Origin: Rhodospirillales bacterium
GTDB lineage: Bacteria; Pseudomonadota; Alphaproteobacteria; SP197
Direction: 5' to 3'
Assembly: GCA_014323865.1 (NCBI GenBank)
Contig: JACONG010000013.1
Location: 62,001 to 126,000 of the forward strand
DNA length: 64,000 nt
The number at the start of each line of letters is the position of its first letter. Within the stretch, counting starts at the first letter, position 1. Below, piece by piece: positions 43,138 to 51,398 of this stretch. The notes beneath the pieces are model-generated. The model was not told the DNA's origin and ran no database searches. It worked only from the letters and a program-made list of their open reading frames with translations. Made by a program: the position numbers and the translations under genes.

Positions 43138-44460
43138 ATGAAGTTGAGAACCCTAGCGGCGACCCTATCGGTCGCCACGGCAGCCGTAATGCACAGCACA
43201 TCGGCCCAGGCAGACGATCTGACGCTCTGCTGGGCAGCATGGGATCCGGCGAATGCCCTGATTGAGCTCTCGAAGGATTTCGAGGAGAAATCAGGCCACA
43301 ACATGAGCTTCGAGTTCGTGCCCTGGCCGAATTTCGCCGACCGCATGCTCAACGAGCTCAATTCGGGTGGTCAGCTGTGCGATCTGATGATCGGTGACAG
43401 CCAGTGGATCGGTTTGGGTGCCGAAGCCGGCCACTACATCAAAATGAACGACTTCTTCGATGCTCAGGGCATCACGATGGACGATTTCATTCCGGCGACC
43501 GTCACCGGTTACGCCGAATGGCCGAAGGGCACGCCGAACTACTGGGCGCTGCCGGCATTCGGCGACGTGGTCGGCTGGACCTACCGCAAGGACTGGTTCG
43601 AGCGTCCGGAACTGCAGGCCGAGTTCAAGGAGACCTACGGTCGCGCCCTCGACGTCCCAGCGACGCTTGAGGAGCTCAAGGACATCGCCGAGTTCTTCCA
43701 GAGCCGCGAGATCGACGGCACCACGGTCTACGGTGCGGCGATCTACACCGAGCGTGGTTCCGAAGGCATCACGATGGGCGTGACCAACGCGCTCTACAAC
43801 TACGGCTTCCTCTACGAGAACCCCGACAATCCCTATGAGCTCGAGGGTTACGTGAACTCGCCCGGTGCCGTGGCTGGTCTCGAGTTCTACAAGGAGCTCT
43901 ATGACTGCTGCACGCCTCCGGGATCGTCGGACTGGTACATGTCGCAGAACATTGATGCCTACAAGTCGGGCCAGGTCGCGCTGCAGATGAACTTCGCCTT
44001 CATCTGGCCAGGCGTGCACAACGACCCGAACGTCGGTGGTGACAAGTCGGGCTACTTCCCGAACCCCGCGGGTCCGGGCGGTCACTTCGCCCAGCTTGGC
44101 GGCCAGGGCATTTCGGTCGTTGCCTACTCCGACAGCCAGGATGCAGCGCTGGAGTACATCCAGTGGTTCGCGCAGCCCCGGATCCAGAAGAAGTGGTGGG
44201 AGCTTGGCGGCTACTCGGCCCTTCGTGCCGTGGTCGAGGATCCCGGCTTCGCGTCGAGCCAGCCCTATGCTCAGACCTTCCTTGACTCCATGGCGATCGT
44301 GAAGGACTTCTGGGCCGAACCGGCTTACGCCTCGCTGCTGCTGCCGATGCAGGACCGCGTCCACAAGTATGTGGTTGCCGGTGAAGGCACGGCGCAGGAA
44401 GCGCTCGATGGCCTGGTCGAAGACTGGACCGAGGTTTTCGAGGACGAAGGCAAGCTCTGA
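43138..44460 (+). CDS. Sugar-type ABC transporter substrate-binding protein
   Basis: The 440-residue periplasmic protein has a signal peptide ('TLAATLSVATAAVMHSTSAQA', cut near residue 24) and the family-1 binding-protein fold: 'DLTLCWAAWDPANALIELSKDFEEKSG' in part, 'DLMIGDSQWIG', and 'NYWALPAFGDVVGWTYRKDWFE' in part. The many Trp and Tyr residues and the CUT1-type permeases next to it indicate a carbohydrate or polyol ligand. A strong AGGAGGAG ribosome site precedes the ATG. The hairpin after the gene would let it be made in excess over the membrane parts. Confidence 0.9.
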   Translation: MKLRTLAATLSVATAAVMHSTSAQADDLTLCWAAWDPANALIELSKDFEEKSGHNMSFEFVPWPNFADRMLNELNSGGQLCDLMIGDSQWIGLGAEAGHYIKMNDFFDAQGITMDDFIPATVTGYAEWPKGTPNYWALPAFGDVVGWTYRKDWFERPELQAEFKETYGRALDVPATLEELKDIAEFFQSREIDGTTVYGAAIYTERGSEGITMGVTNALYNYGFLYENPDNPYELEGYVNSPGAVAGLEFYKELYDCCTPPGSSDWYMSQNIDAYKSGQVALQMNFAFIWPGVHNDPNVGGDKSGYFPNPAGPGGHFAQLGGQGISVVAYSDSQDAALEYIQWFAQPRIQKKWWELGGYSALRAVVEDPGFASSQPYAQTFLDSMAIVKDFWAEPAYASLLLPMQDRVHKYVVAGEGTAQEALDGLVEDWTEVFEDEGKL

Positions 44461-44507
44461 GCAGAGCTCCTTGAGCCCGCCCAGGATGATGGGCAGGTGG
44501 TGATGGA

Positions 44508-44536
44508 GCGGGGCCGCAGCCTCCCCGCGGCCCCGC
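44508..44536 (+). terminator. Strong hairpin between binding-protein and permease genes
   Basis: GCGGGGCCGC and GCGGCCCCGC form a perfect 10-bp stem with a 9-base loop, followed by TTCTTC. It begins 47 bases after the binding-protein stop and 36 bases before the permease ATG. It probably acts as a partial terminator or mRNA stabiliser giving extra binding protein. Confidence 0.65.
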
Positions 44537-44572
44537 TTCTTCACCGAAACGTGCCTCTGGGATTGACGGGTT

Positions 44573-45520
44573 ATGTCCGACAACGCGATGGATCGTATCG
44601 CCAAGGCGACGCCGCCGCATCTGGCGAGGCAGATCAGGGGGTTATCCGACCGCACGACCGCCTGGCTCTTCGTAGCCCCGACGATCGCCCTGCTTCTCGC
44701 GATCAACATCTTTCCGCTGGTCTGGACGATCCAGCTCAGCTTTACCAATTACCGCGCCAACAGGCCCAACGCCGAGGTCGACTGGATCGGGCTTCGCAAC
44801 TACGAGCGGATCCTCACCGACAGCGACATCTGGCTCACGATGCAGGCCACGGCGCACTTCCTGATCTGGACGATCATCCTGCAGGTACTGATCGGCTTCA
44901 CGCTGGCCTGGCTGATCAACCGCAAGTTCCGCGGCAACGATCTGTGGACGACGATCATCGTGCTGCCGATGATGTTGTCACCCGCCGTGGTCGGCAACTT
45001 CTGGACCTTCCTCTACCAGCCCCAGATCGGCCTCTTCAACTACGTCGTCGCCTTCTTCACTGGCGGCGATCCCACAAGCTTCTCCATGATCGGCGATGTC
45101 GGCCTCGCACCCTGGGCGATCGTCATCGTCGACACCTGGATGTGGACACCCTTCGTGATGCTGATCTGCCTCGCGGGCCTGCGTTCGATCCCCGACTACA
45201 TCTACGAAGCGGCCGAATGCGACCGCGCCTCGAAGTGGCGGCAGTTCTGGACGATTACGGTCCCGATGGTGCTGCCCTTCCTGATGCTCGCGGTGCTCTT
45301 CCGAGGCATCGAGAACTTCAAGATGTTCGACCTAGTTGTGCAGTTGACCGGCGGCGGTCCCGGCTCCGTCACCGAGCTCACCTCGATCAACCTCAAGCGC
45401 GAGGCCTTTGAGAAATGGCGCACGGGCTACTCCTCAGCCTACGCCATCATCCTCTTCGTCACCGTGTTCGGCCTTGCCTCGATTTATGTGAAGGCGCTCA
45501 ACAAGGTTAAGGACCGATGA
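44573..45520 (+). CDS. Sugar-type ABC permease (MalF/UgpA-like)
   Basis: The 315-residue inner-membrane protein has six hydrophobic segments, starting 'TTAWLFVAPTIALLLAINIF' in part, and the ATPase-docking loop 'YEAAECDRASKWRQFWTITV' (near residue 208). 'QLTGGGPGSVTELTSINL' in part is the conserved final periplasmic loop of MalF-type permeases. Its stop overlaps the start of the MalG-like gene by four bases. ATG 44573 was taken; the leader shows no strong Shine-Dalgarno sequence. Confidence 0.9.
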   Translation: MSDNAMDRIAKATPPHLARQIRGLSDRTTAWLFVAPTIALLLAINIFPLVWTIQLSFTNYRANRPNAEVDWIGLRNYERILTDSDIWLTMQATAHFLIWTIILQVLIGFTLAWLINRKFRGNDLWTTIIVLPMMLSPAVVGNFWTFLYQPQIGLFNYVVAFFTGGDPTSFSMIGDVGLAPWAIVIVDTWMWTPFVMLICLAGLRSIPDYIYEAAECDRASKWRQFWTITVPMVLPFLMLAVLFRGIENFKMFDLVVQLTGGGPGSVTELTSINLKREAFEKWRTGYSSAYAIILFVTVFGLASIYVKALNKVKDR

Positions 45521-46455
45521 GCAACTATTCCATCACCGAGCCGTCGAGCCGGCAGAAGCGGTTCGCAGGCGCACTCGTGGTCATCTACGCGCTGGTCACG
45601 CTGATGCCGCTGCTGTGGATCTTCACCACAGGCTTCAAGACCTCGTCGGATGCGATCGCCTATCCGCCGGAGATCACCTTCGAGCCGAGCCTGGAAGGTT
45701 ACATCAATCTCTTTACTACCCAAACCCGGCAGACCGAGGAGTACCTCGCCGAGAACCCGCCGCAGACCTGGTACGAGGAGATCGTGCACGAGAAGGGCAT
45801 GGTTATCGCCGGCCCGTCGCGCTTCGGCGAGCGCTTCCTGAACTCCACGATCATCGGCTTCGGTTCGACCTTCCTGTCGGTTTTCCTCGGGACGCTCGCG
45901 GCCTACGCCTTCTCGCGCTACCGGGTGCCACTGAAGGACGACCTGCTCTTCTTCATCCTGTCGACACGCATGATGCCGCCGATCGCGGTCGCCATTCCGA
46001 TCTTCCTGATGTTTCGCGAGGTCGGCCTGTCGGACACGCACCTCGGCATGATCATGCTCTACACTGCGGTGAACCTGTCGCTGTCGGTCTGGCTGCTGAA
46101 GGGCTTCATCGACGAGATCCCGCGCGAGTACGAAGAGGCCGCGCTGATCGACGGCTACACACGCTTCCAGGCGTTCTACAAGGTCGTTCTGCCGCAAGCG
46201 GCGACCGGTATCGCCGCGACCGCCGTGTTCTGCCTGATCTTCTCCTGGAACGAATACGCCTTTGCGGTCCTGCTGACCTCCGGCACGGCACAGACCGCAC
46301 CACCGTTCATCCCGACCATCATCGGGGTCGCCGGCCAGGACTGGCCCGCCGTGGCCGCCGGTGCCACGCTCTTCCTGCTGCCGGTCATGGTCTTCACGAT
46401 CCTGCTTCGCAAGCACCTGCTGCGCGGCATCACCTTCGGGGCGGTGCGCAAATGA
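45517..46455 (+). CDS. Sugar-type ABC permease (MalG/UgpE-like)
   Basis: The 312-residue partner permease has 'YALVTLMPLLWIFTTGFKTS' near the N-terminus and a larger than usual periplasmic insert at residues ~60-105 with 'QTRQTEEYLAENPPQTWYEE'. The EAA loop 'YEEAALIDGYTRFQAFYKVV' lies near 204. The insert distinguishes it from plain MalG. ATG overlaps the upstream stop (ATGA), and its own stop overlaps the next small gene in the same way. Confidence 0.9.
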   Translation: MSNYSITEPSSRQKRFAGALVVIYALVTLMPLLWIFTTGFKTSSDAIAYPPEITFEPSLEGYINLFTTQTRQTEEYLAENPPQTWYEEIVHEKGMVIAGPSRFGERFLNSTIIGFGSTFLSVFLGTLAAYAFSRYRVPLKDDLLFFILSTRMMPPIAVAIPIFLMFREVGLSDTHLGMIMLYTAVNLSLSVWLLKGFIDEIPREYEEAALIDGYTRFQAFYKVVLPQAATGIAATAVFCLIFSWNEYAFAVLLTSGTAQTAPPFIPTIIGVAGQDWPAVAAGATLFLLPVMVFTILLRKHLLRGITFGAVRK

Positions 46456-46640
46456 GCGGCTTCTTCAACGACATCCTGCGCCTCAGGCGCGGGCCATGGG
46501 AGATGGTGGCTTCCATCTTGATCGCGGTCGGCGTGATCATGCTGATGCAGCCCTTCTTCCTGGTCGCCTTCACCTATTCGTTCATCGTCACGCTGGTCGG
46601 CACGGTGATGTTCATCGTGGTCAGCCACTTCCCGGAATGA
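46452..46640 (+). CDS. Small membrane protein of the transporter operon, 62 aa
   Basis: The short protein starts 'MSGFFNDILRLRRGPWEM' and has two hydrophobic segments: 'ASILIAVGVIMLMQPFFLVA' in part and 'YSFIVTLVGTVMFIVVSHF'. It overlaps the stop of the MalG-like gene by four bases and so is surely translated with it. A comparable small membrane protein (GlpU, DUF2160 type) accompanies the two-ATPase glycerol ABC transporter of rhizobia. I cannot show homology, only similar position and size. It may be an accessory subunit. Confidence 0.75.
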   Translation: MSGFFNDILRLRRGPWEMVASILIAVGVIMLMQPFFLVAFTYSFIVTLVGTVMFIVVSHFPE

Positions 46641-46671
46641 GGTGGTTACAGCGGTGAACGAGATATCTGCC

Positions 46672-47085
46672 ATGACGCCGAAGCGGATCGCCCTTGTCGC
46701 GCACGACGCGCAAAAGGACGAAATAGTCGCTTGGGCGCGCGACAATATGGAGGCCCTGCGCCACCACGCTATCTGGGCGACCGGCACGACCGGACAGCTC
46801 GTTGCCGATGAGACGGGCCTCGAGATCAAGCTTCTGAAGAGCGGTCCCCTTGGCGGCGATCAGCAACTCGGCGCGATGATCGCCGAGGGACAGCTCGACA
46901 TCCTTGTCTTCTTCTCCGATCCACTGACCTCAATGCCGCACGATGTCGACGTCAAGGCCCTGCTGCGTATCTCGACGCTCATGCAGACTGTCGTCGCCTG
47001 CAACCGCGCGACGGCAGACTTCATCTTCAACTCGAGCCTGATGGACGCACCGTCGGGCGAAGCGGAAGTCAGGGTCGTTGGCTGA
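46672..47085 (+). CDS. mgsA: Methylglyoxal synthase
   Basis: The 137-residue protein matches MgsA along its whole length: 'RIALVAHDAQKDEI' (His/Asp), 'HAIWATGTTGQLV' (phosphate-binding loop), 'SGPLGGDQQLGAMIAEG' with the catalytic Asp, 'DILVFFSDPL', and 'PHDVDVKALLR', followed by 'CNRATADFI'. It converts dihydroxyacetone phosphate to methylglyoxal and phosphate in the cytoplasm. ATG 46672 gives the E. coli-like N-terminus; GTG codons a little upstream are alternatives. It lies between permease and ATPase genes and overlaps the ATPase start by eight bases, so it is a true operon member. Confidence 0.9.
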   Translation: MTPKRIALVAHDAQKDEIVAWARDNMEALRHHAIWATGTTGQLVADETGLEIKLLKSGPLGGDQQLGAMIAEGQLDILVFFSDPLTSMPHDVDVKALLRISTLMQTVVACNRATADFIFNSSLMDAPSGEAEVRVVG

Positions 47086-48175
47086 TATCCGCATCCAGAA
47101 CCTGTGCAAGGCGTTCGGCGATTTCGTCGCCGTGCAGTCCTCCTCGTTCAAGATCGAGGACGGCGAGTTCTTCATGCTGCTGGGCCCGTCGGGCTGCGGC
47201 AAGACGACCACGCTGCGCATGATCGCCGGTCTCGAGTTGCCGACCTCGGGCGAGATCTTCATCAATGACGAGGAGGTCGGGCAGAAACCCGCGAGCCACC
47301 GCGACATCGCCTTCGTGTTCCAGATGTTTGCACTCTACCCGCACATGAATGTGCGCAAGAACATCAGCTACCCGCTCGCAAGCCAGGGCATGCCGCGCGA
47401 CCAGATCAAGCAAAAGGTGGCCGAAGTCGCTGGTATCCTGGGCATCGAAGACATTCTGGATTCGCCGGTCAGCGGGCTCTCCGGCGGCGATCGACAGCGC
47501 GTCGCGCTGGGGCGTGCGATCGTGCGCAATCCGAAATGTTTCCTGATGGATGAACCGTTGGGTGCGCTTGATGCCGAGTTCCGGGAGCACATGGCCGAGG
47601 AGCTGCGCGCCCTTCATGACCGCATGGGCGCGACGACCGTCTATGTCACCCACGACCAGCTCGAAGCCATGCAGATGGGCGACAAGATCGTGGTGATGAA
47701 CCACGGCGTGATCGAGCAGTTCGGCACGCCTCAGGACATCTACGACAAGCCCGCCACCATGTTCGTCGCAGACTTTGTGGGGTCGCCGTCGATGAACTTC
47801 CTGAAGTTCCACGGCAGCGTGGCTCCCGATGCGACAAGCGTCGAATTCAACCACCAGATCTTCGGTGTGCCTGCTCTGCGCGAAGCCTTTACCGGAGACA
47901 TGGTCTTTGGCGTACGCCCCGAGCATGTCCGCCTCACCGACGTGGCCGGCTATCGCGCGGAGATTGTCGCATCGGAGTATCTGGGGACGACACAGATCGT
48001 GTCGCTGAAGACCCACAACGGTGACGTCAAGGCACGTGTGCCGTCCGATCGGGCGGTGCGTGTCGGCGACACGGTCGGCCTCAGCTTCGACGTATCGACC
48101 GTGACCCTGTTCGACAACCAGTCCGGCCGCGCTATTCGCTCCGCGCTCAACGAAGGAGTGCTGTCCGATGGCTGA
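47078..48175 (+). CDS. ABC transporter ATPase (MalK/UgpC type), first
   Basis: The 365-residue protein has Walker A 'GPSGCGKTT' (36-44), signature 'LSGGDRQRVALGRAI', Walker B 'CFLMDEPLGALD', the H-loop 'VYVTHDQLEAM', and a C-terminal regulatory OB/TOBE domain from ~240 ('GVRPEHVRL'). The start is TTG 47078, eight bases inside mgsA; the next in-frame start would remove the first strand. 'Gly-Asp' replaces the usual Gly-Gln/Glu in the signature. It is one of two different ATPases in the operon, which probably form a heterodimer. Confidence 0.9.
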   Translation: MADIRIQNLCKAFGDFVAVQSSSFKIEDGEFFMLLGPSGCGKTTTLRMIAGLELPTSGEIFINDEEVGQKPASHRDIAFVFQMFALYPHMNVRKNISYPLASQGMPRDQIKQKVAEVAGILGIEDILDSPVSGLSGGDRQRVALGRAIVRNPKCFLMDEPLGALDAEFREHMAEELRALHDRMGATTVYVTHDQLEAMQMGDKIVVMNHGVIEQFGTPQDIYDKPATMFVADFVGSPSMNFLKFHGSVAPDATSVEFNHQIFGVPALREAFTGDMVFGVRPEHVRLTDVAGYRAEIVASEYLGTTQIVSLKTHNGDVKARVPSDRAVRVGDTVGLSFDVSTVTLFDNQSGRAIRSALNEGVLSDG

Positions 48176-49163
48176 CGTGGTGCTCCGGAATGTCTCCAAG
48201 GCCTTCGGGTCGACAGGCGCGGTCGAAGGCCTCGATATGGAGATTACCGATGGCGCCTTTGTGGTTCTGCTCGGACCGACCGGTGCCGGCAAGACCACGA
48301 CCCTGCGCCTGATCGCCGGCCTGGAAAAGCCGGACGGCGGCGACATCATGATCGACGGCCGGTCCGTGGTGAGCGACACGCCGGCGCAGCGCAACGTGGC
48401 GATGGTCTTCCAGCAGTATTCGCTCTACCCTCACATGAGTGTGCGCGAGAACCTCGCTTTCCCGCTCAAGTCGCCGATCCTCAGGACGCCCGCCGAGGAG
48501 ATCGAGCGTCGGGTACAGGAGGTTGCGGATGTGCTGCACATCTCCGGCAAGCTCGACAACAAGGGGACGGCGCTTTCGGGCGGCGAGATGCAGCGTGTCT
48601 CCATCGGTCGTGCCCTGGTCCGGGACCCCTCGATCTTTCTGATGGATGAACCGCTGAGCTCGCTCGACGCCAAGCTTCGGGCGACGCTTCGAGTCGAACT
48701 CAAGCGCATTCACGCCAATCTCGGCGCGACGCTGCTCTACGTCACGCACGACCAGATAGAGGCGATGACGATGGCCGACAGTGTTGGCGTGCTCGATCAG
48801 GGACGCCTGGTGCAGTTCGGCGCACCGCGTGAGATCTACGAGGATCCGGTCAGCCTCTATGTCGCGGGACGGCTCGGCATCCCGCGTGTCAATGCCTTGC
48901 CGGCCGATCTGTTCGGTGGCGCACCGACGGGTGCCACAACGATCGGCCTGCGGCCCGAGCATGTCCGGCAGGGCGAGGGCAAACCGGCCCAGGTGATCCG
49001 GCGCGAACACCTGGGTGACCAGACCCGGCTGCACCTTCAGCTCGAAGGCCACGACATCGTCACGCTAACCGATGTCCAAACGAACCTGGAGGCGGGCGAC
49101 ACCGTCCAGATCGAACCGCGCGGCGCGCTCTACTTCGACGCCGCCGGAAACCGCATTCGTTGA
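48168..49163 (+). CDS. ABC transporter ATPase (MalK/UgpC type), second
   Basis: The 331-residue protein has Walker A 'GPTGAGKTT' (36-44), signature 'LSGGEMQRVSIGRALV', Walker B 'IFLMDEPLSSLDAKLR', 'LYVTHDQIEAMTMADS' and a shorter TOBE domain ('GLRPEHVRQG'). It overlaps the first ATPase by eight bases. The two ATPases differ enough (signature, C-terminal length) to be a non-equivalent pair, as in the rhizobial glycerol transporter GlpS/GlpT. Each half-site is complete. Confidence 0.9.
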   Translation: MADVVLRNVSKAFGSTGAVEGLDMEITDGAFVVLLGPTGAGKTTTLRLIAGLEKPDGGDIMIDGRSVVSDTPAQRNVAMVFQQYSLYPHMSVRENLAFPLKSPILRTPAEEIERRVQEVADVLHISGKLDNKGTALSGGEMQRVSIGRALVRDPSIFLMDEPLSSLDAKLRATLRVELKRIHANLGATLLYVTHDQIEAMTMADSVGVLDQGRLVQFGAPREIYEDPVSLYVAGRLGIPRVNALPADLFGGAPTGATTIGLRPEHVRQGEGKPAQVIRREHLGDQTRLHLQLEGHDIVTLTDVQTNLEAGDTVQIEPRGALYFDAAGNRIR

Positions 49164-49174
49164 GGAGAGACACG

Positions 49175-50803
49175 ATGAGCCAGTTCATCAATTCCAGGGA
49201 AACGCTTGTCACCGAGGCCGTCGACGGGGCGCTTCGACACGCAGGCGGCAGGCTCGCGCGTCTGGACGGCTACCCGCACATCAAGGTGGTCGTCCGCAAC
49301 GATTGGGATCGCTCCAGGGTGGCGCTGGTCTCGGGTGGTGGATCGGGTCACGAGCCGAGCCACGCCGGCTTTGTCGGCCAGGGCATGCTGACGGCCGCGG
49401 TGTGTGGCGAGGTCTTCGCCTCTCCCTCGGTCGACGCCGTGCTCGCTGGCATTCTCACGGTCACGGGCAAGTCAGGCTGCCTGCTGATCGTCAAGAACTA
49501 CACTGGTGACCGGCTCAACTTCGGCCTCGCCGCCGAACGGGCACGCGCCTTCGGGCTGAACGTGAACATGGTGATCGTCGATGACGACATCGCCTTGCCC
49601 GATTTGCCCCAGGCGCGTGGTGTGGCGGGCACGCTCTTCGTCCACAAGATCGCCGGAGCGCTCGCCGATCAGGGTGCCGACCTGGAGACCGTGACAGGGG
49701 CCGCGCGCAAGGTGATCGACGGCGTCTCGTCGATCGGCATGTCGCTCGATTCCTGCACCGTGCCCGGCAATGCCAAGGGCAACCGCATTCCCGAGGGCAA
49801 GGCCGAGCTCGGCCTCGGCATTCACGGGGAGCCCGGTGTCGAACAAGTCAACTTCTCGACCGCCGGGGCCGCGATCGACATGGTCGTGGATCGCCTTGCT
49901 GCCGACATGGCACCGGGACCGCATGTTGCGCTCATCAACAATCTCGGCAGCGCGACACCGCTCGAGATGTCAGTGCTCACCGAGGAGCTTCTGTCATCCC
50001 GGATCGCCGACCGCATTCGCTGGGTTATCGGGCCGGCGCCGTTGATGACCTCGCTCGACATGCGGGGGTTCTCGGTGTCGTTGCTGCCCGTTGGCAATGC
50101 CGAGGAAACCGCGCTGATGGCCCCGGTGGCCTGCGAGGCCTGGCCGGGCTGCCACGCCGTCGGCAACATCGAGGTTCTCCCGCTGCCTGACGGTTTGGCG
50201 CCGATTGCACCGATGCCGTCCAGCCATGCCGACAACCGCGCCTTCATCGAGACCTGCTGCCGGCTCTTTATCAAGGCCGAGGATGATCTTAACGCGCTCG
50301 ACCTGAAGTCGGGCGACGGCGACACCGGCAGCACGCTGGCCACGGCGGCGCGAGCGCTGATCGACGCGCTCGATCGCTTGCCACAGGCCGACATCACCCA
50401 GCTCTACCGTGCCGTCGGGCTCGAGCTCAGTCAGACAATGGGCGGCTCGTCAGGCGTCCTGCTGGCGATCTTCTTCACTGCGGCGGGCGACGCCTCGGCC
50501 AGCGGCGAGGACACGATCGGTTCGCTCAAGGCTGCTCTCGAACGGGTTCAGGAGGTCGGTGGCGCACGGCCCGGTGACCGCACCATGATCGATGCGCTGG
50601 CGCCTGCGCTCGACAGTCTTGACGCTGGGCTGGCCGCAGCGGCGCGCGCCGCCCGCAATGGCGCAGACGCCACGTCCCGAATCGAGAAGGCCCGCGCCGG
50701 ACGCGCAAGCTACATCGCCTCGGAGAACCTGATCGGCCATAACGACCCTGGCGCTGAGGCGGTCGCTCTCCTGTTCGAGCACCTGTCGGCAAAGACGAAC
50801 TGA
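49175..50803 (+). CDS. ATP-dependent dihydroxyacetone kinase (DhaK-DhaL fusion)
   Basis: The 542-residue protein joins a DhaK domain (1-~325) and a DhaL domain (~345-540). In DhaK 'VSGGGSGHEPSHAGFVG' and 'GLGIHGEPG' are present, the latter carrying the His that binds dihydroxyacetone covalently. In DhaL 'LKSGDGDTGSTLA' supplies the Asp residues that hold Mg-ATP, and 'MGGSSGVLLAIFF' the nucleotide loop. This is the one-chain ATP-using type, not the PTS-dependent one. ATG 49175 has GAGGAGAG upstream. As last gene of the operon it would make dihydroxyacetone phosphate, the substrate of MgsA. Confidence 0.9.
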   Translation: MSQFINSRETLVTEAVDGALRHAGGRLARLDGYPHIKVVVRNDWDRSRVALVSGGGSGHEPSHAGFVGQGMLTAAVCGEVFASPSVDAVLAGILTVTGKSGCLLIVKNYTGDRLNFGLAAERARAFGLNVNMVIVDDDIALPDLPQARGVAGTLFVHKIAGALADQGADLETVTGAARKVIDGVSSIGMSLDSCTVPGNAKGNRIPEGKAELGLGIHGEPGVEQVNFSTAGAAIDMVVDRLAADMAPGPHVALINNLGSATPLEMSVLTEELLSSRIADRIRWVIGPAPLMTSLDMRGFSVSLLPVGNAEETALMAPVACEAWPGCHAVGNIEVLPLPDGLAPIAPMPSSHADNRAFIETCCRLFIKAEDDLNALDLKSGDGDTGSTLATAARALIDALDRLPQADITQLYRAVGLELSQTMGGSSGVLLAIFFTAAGDASASGEDTIGSLKAALERVQEVGGARPGDRTMIDALAPALDSLDAGLAAAARAARNGADATSRIEKARAGRASYIASENLIGHNDPGAEAVALLFEHLSAKTN

Positions 50804-50894
50804 GCCCGGATCGTTCCAGCCGCCCTGTTTCCAGCCGGCGCGTGGACACACGTGTTCACGCCTCATGGATTGCACGCTATGGGTTATCTTGATG

Positions 50895-51305
50895 CTGGAG
50901 CGTCTTCCTCATCAATCTGAATCGAACAAGGGGATTCCCCTTCGTTCCACCCCATGGTTCTGTGCCCGCAGGGGATTCGGGAGGGAGATATGGGGCGTTG
51001 CTGTTGCTAAGGATTGGACCTTCGCCGCTGGGTCGTCGATGCGATCGAGGGCGGCATGTCGGCGTCTGCGGCGGTGGTGCGAGACAGGCTCGCCGGTGCC
51101 CGAACGGCAGGGCCGGGATGGCGTTCTGCAGTCTCAAGGCCCTGCTCCGGATGAGCGCCGCCGGGACCGTCGATGACTTCGACCTCATGGGTCGATGACC
51201 TCCGGGAGGCCATCGCAACGATCATCGACAGCTTCACGCCACAGCACGGCAAGAACGCCTTCGCCGCCGCAGAATATGACCCCGATTGAACTGATTTCGC
51301 TCCAG
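50895..51305 (+). mobile_element. IS630-like element remnant, copy 2 (internally deleted, both ends present)
   Basis: The terminal inverted repeats are CTGGAGCG at 50895-50902 and CGCTCCAG at 51298-51305, with weaker complementarity further in. The transposase start (ATG 50990) is frameshifted after three codons ('GLRRW...DAIEGG' follows), most of the gene is deleted, and the last ~30 codons reappear as '[19 protein letters not shown]' and 'AAEYDPD' before TGA 51287. At 411 bp it is about a third of a full IS630 element. It directly precedes the restriction-modification genes. Confidence 0.7.
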
Positions 51306-51398
51306 GAAATTCCGTTCCGCTACAGGGCGACATTCGTGCGCACCTTTGCTAAAAGAAAGAAGGATGTTCCATCAATGCTTGATTCTCCGAAGGTCTCA

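Noticed and set aside
43291-44748. A 485-codon minus-strand frame opposite the sugar-type binding protein.
   Set aside because: No start signal or motif, and it spans the end of one plus-strand gene, a hairpin and the start of the next.
41434-51305. A composite transposon with precise ends around the LacI-Dak block.
   Set aside because: Copy 1 lacks its right end, no target duplication is seen outside the pair, and IS630 elements rarely form composite transposons; only bracketing is reported.
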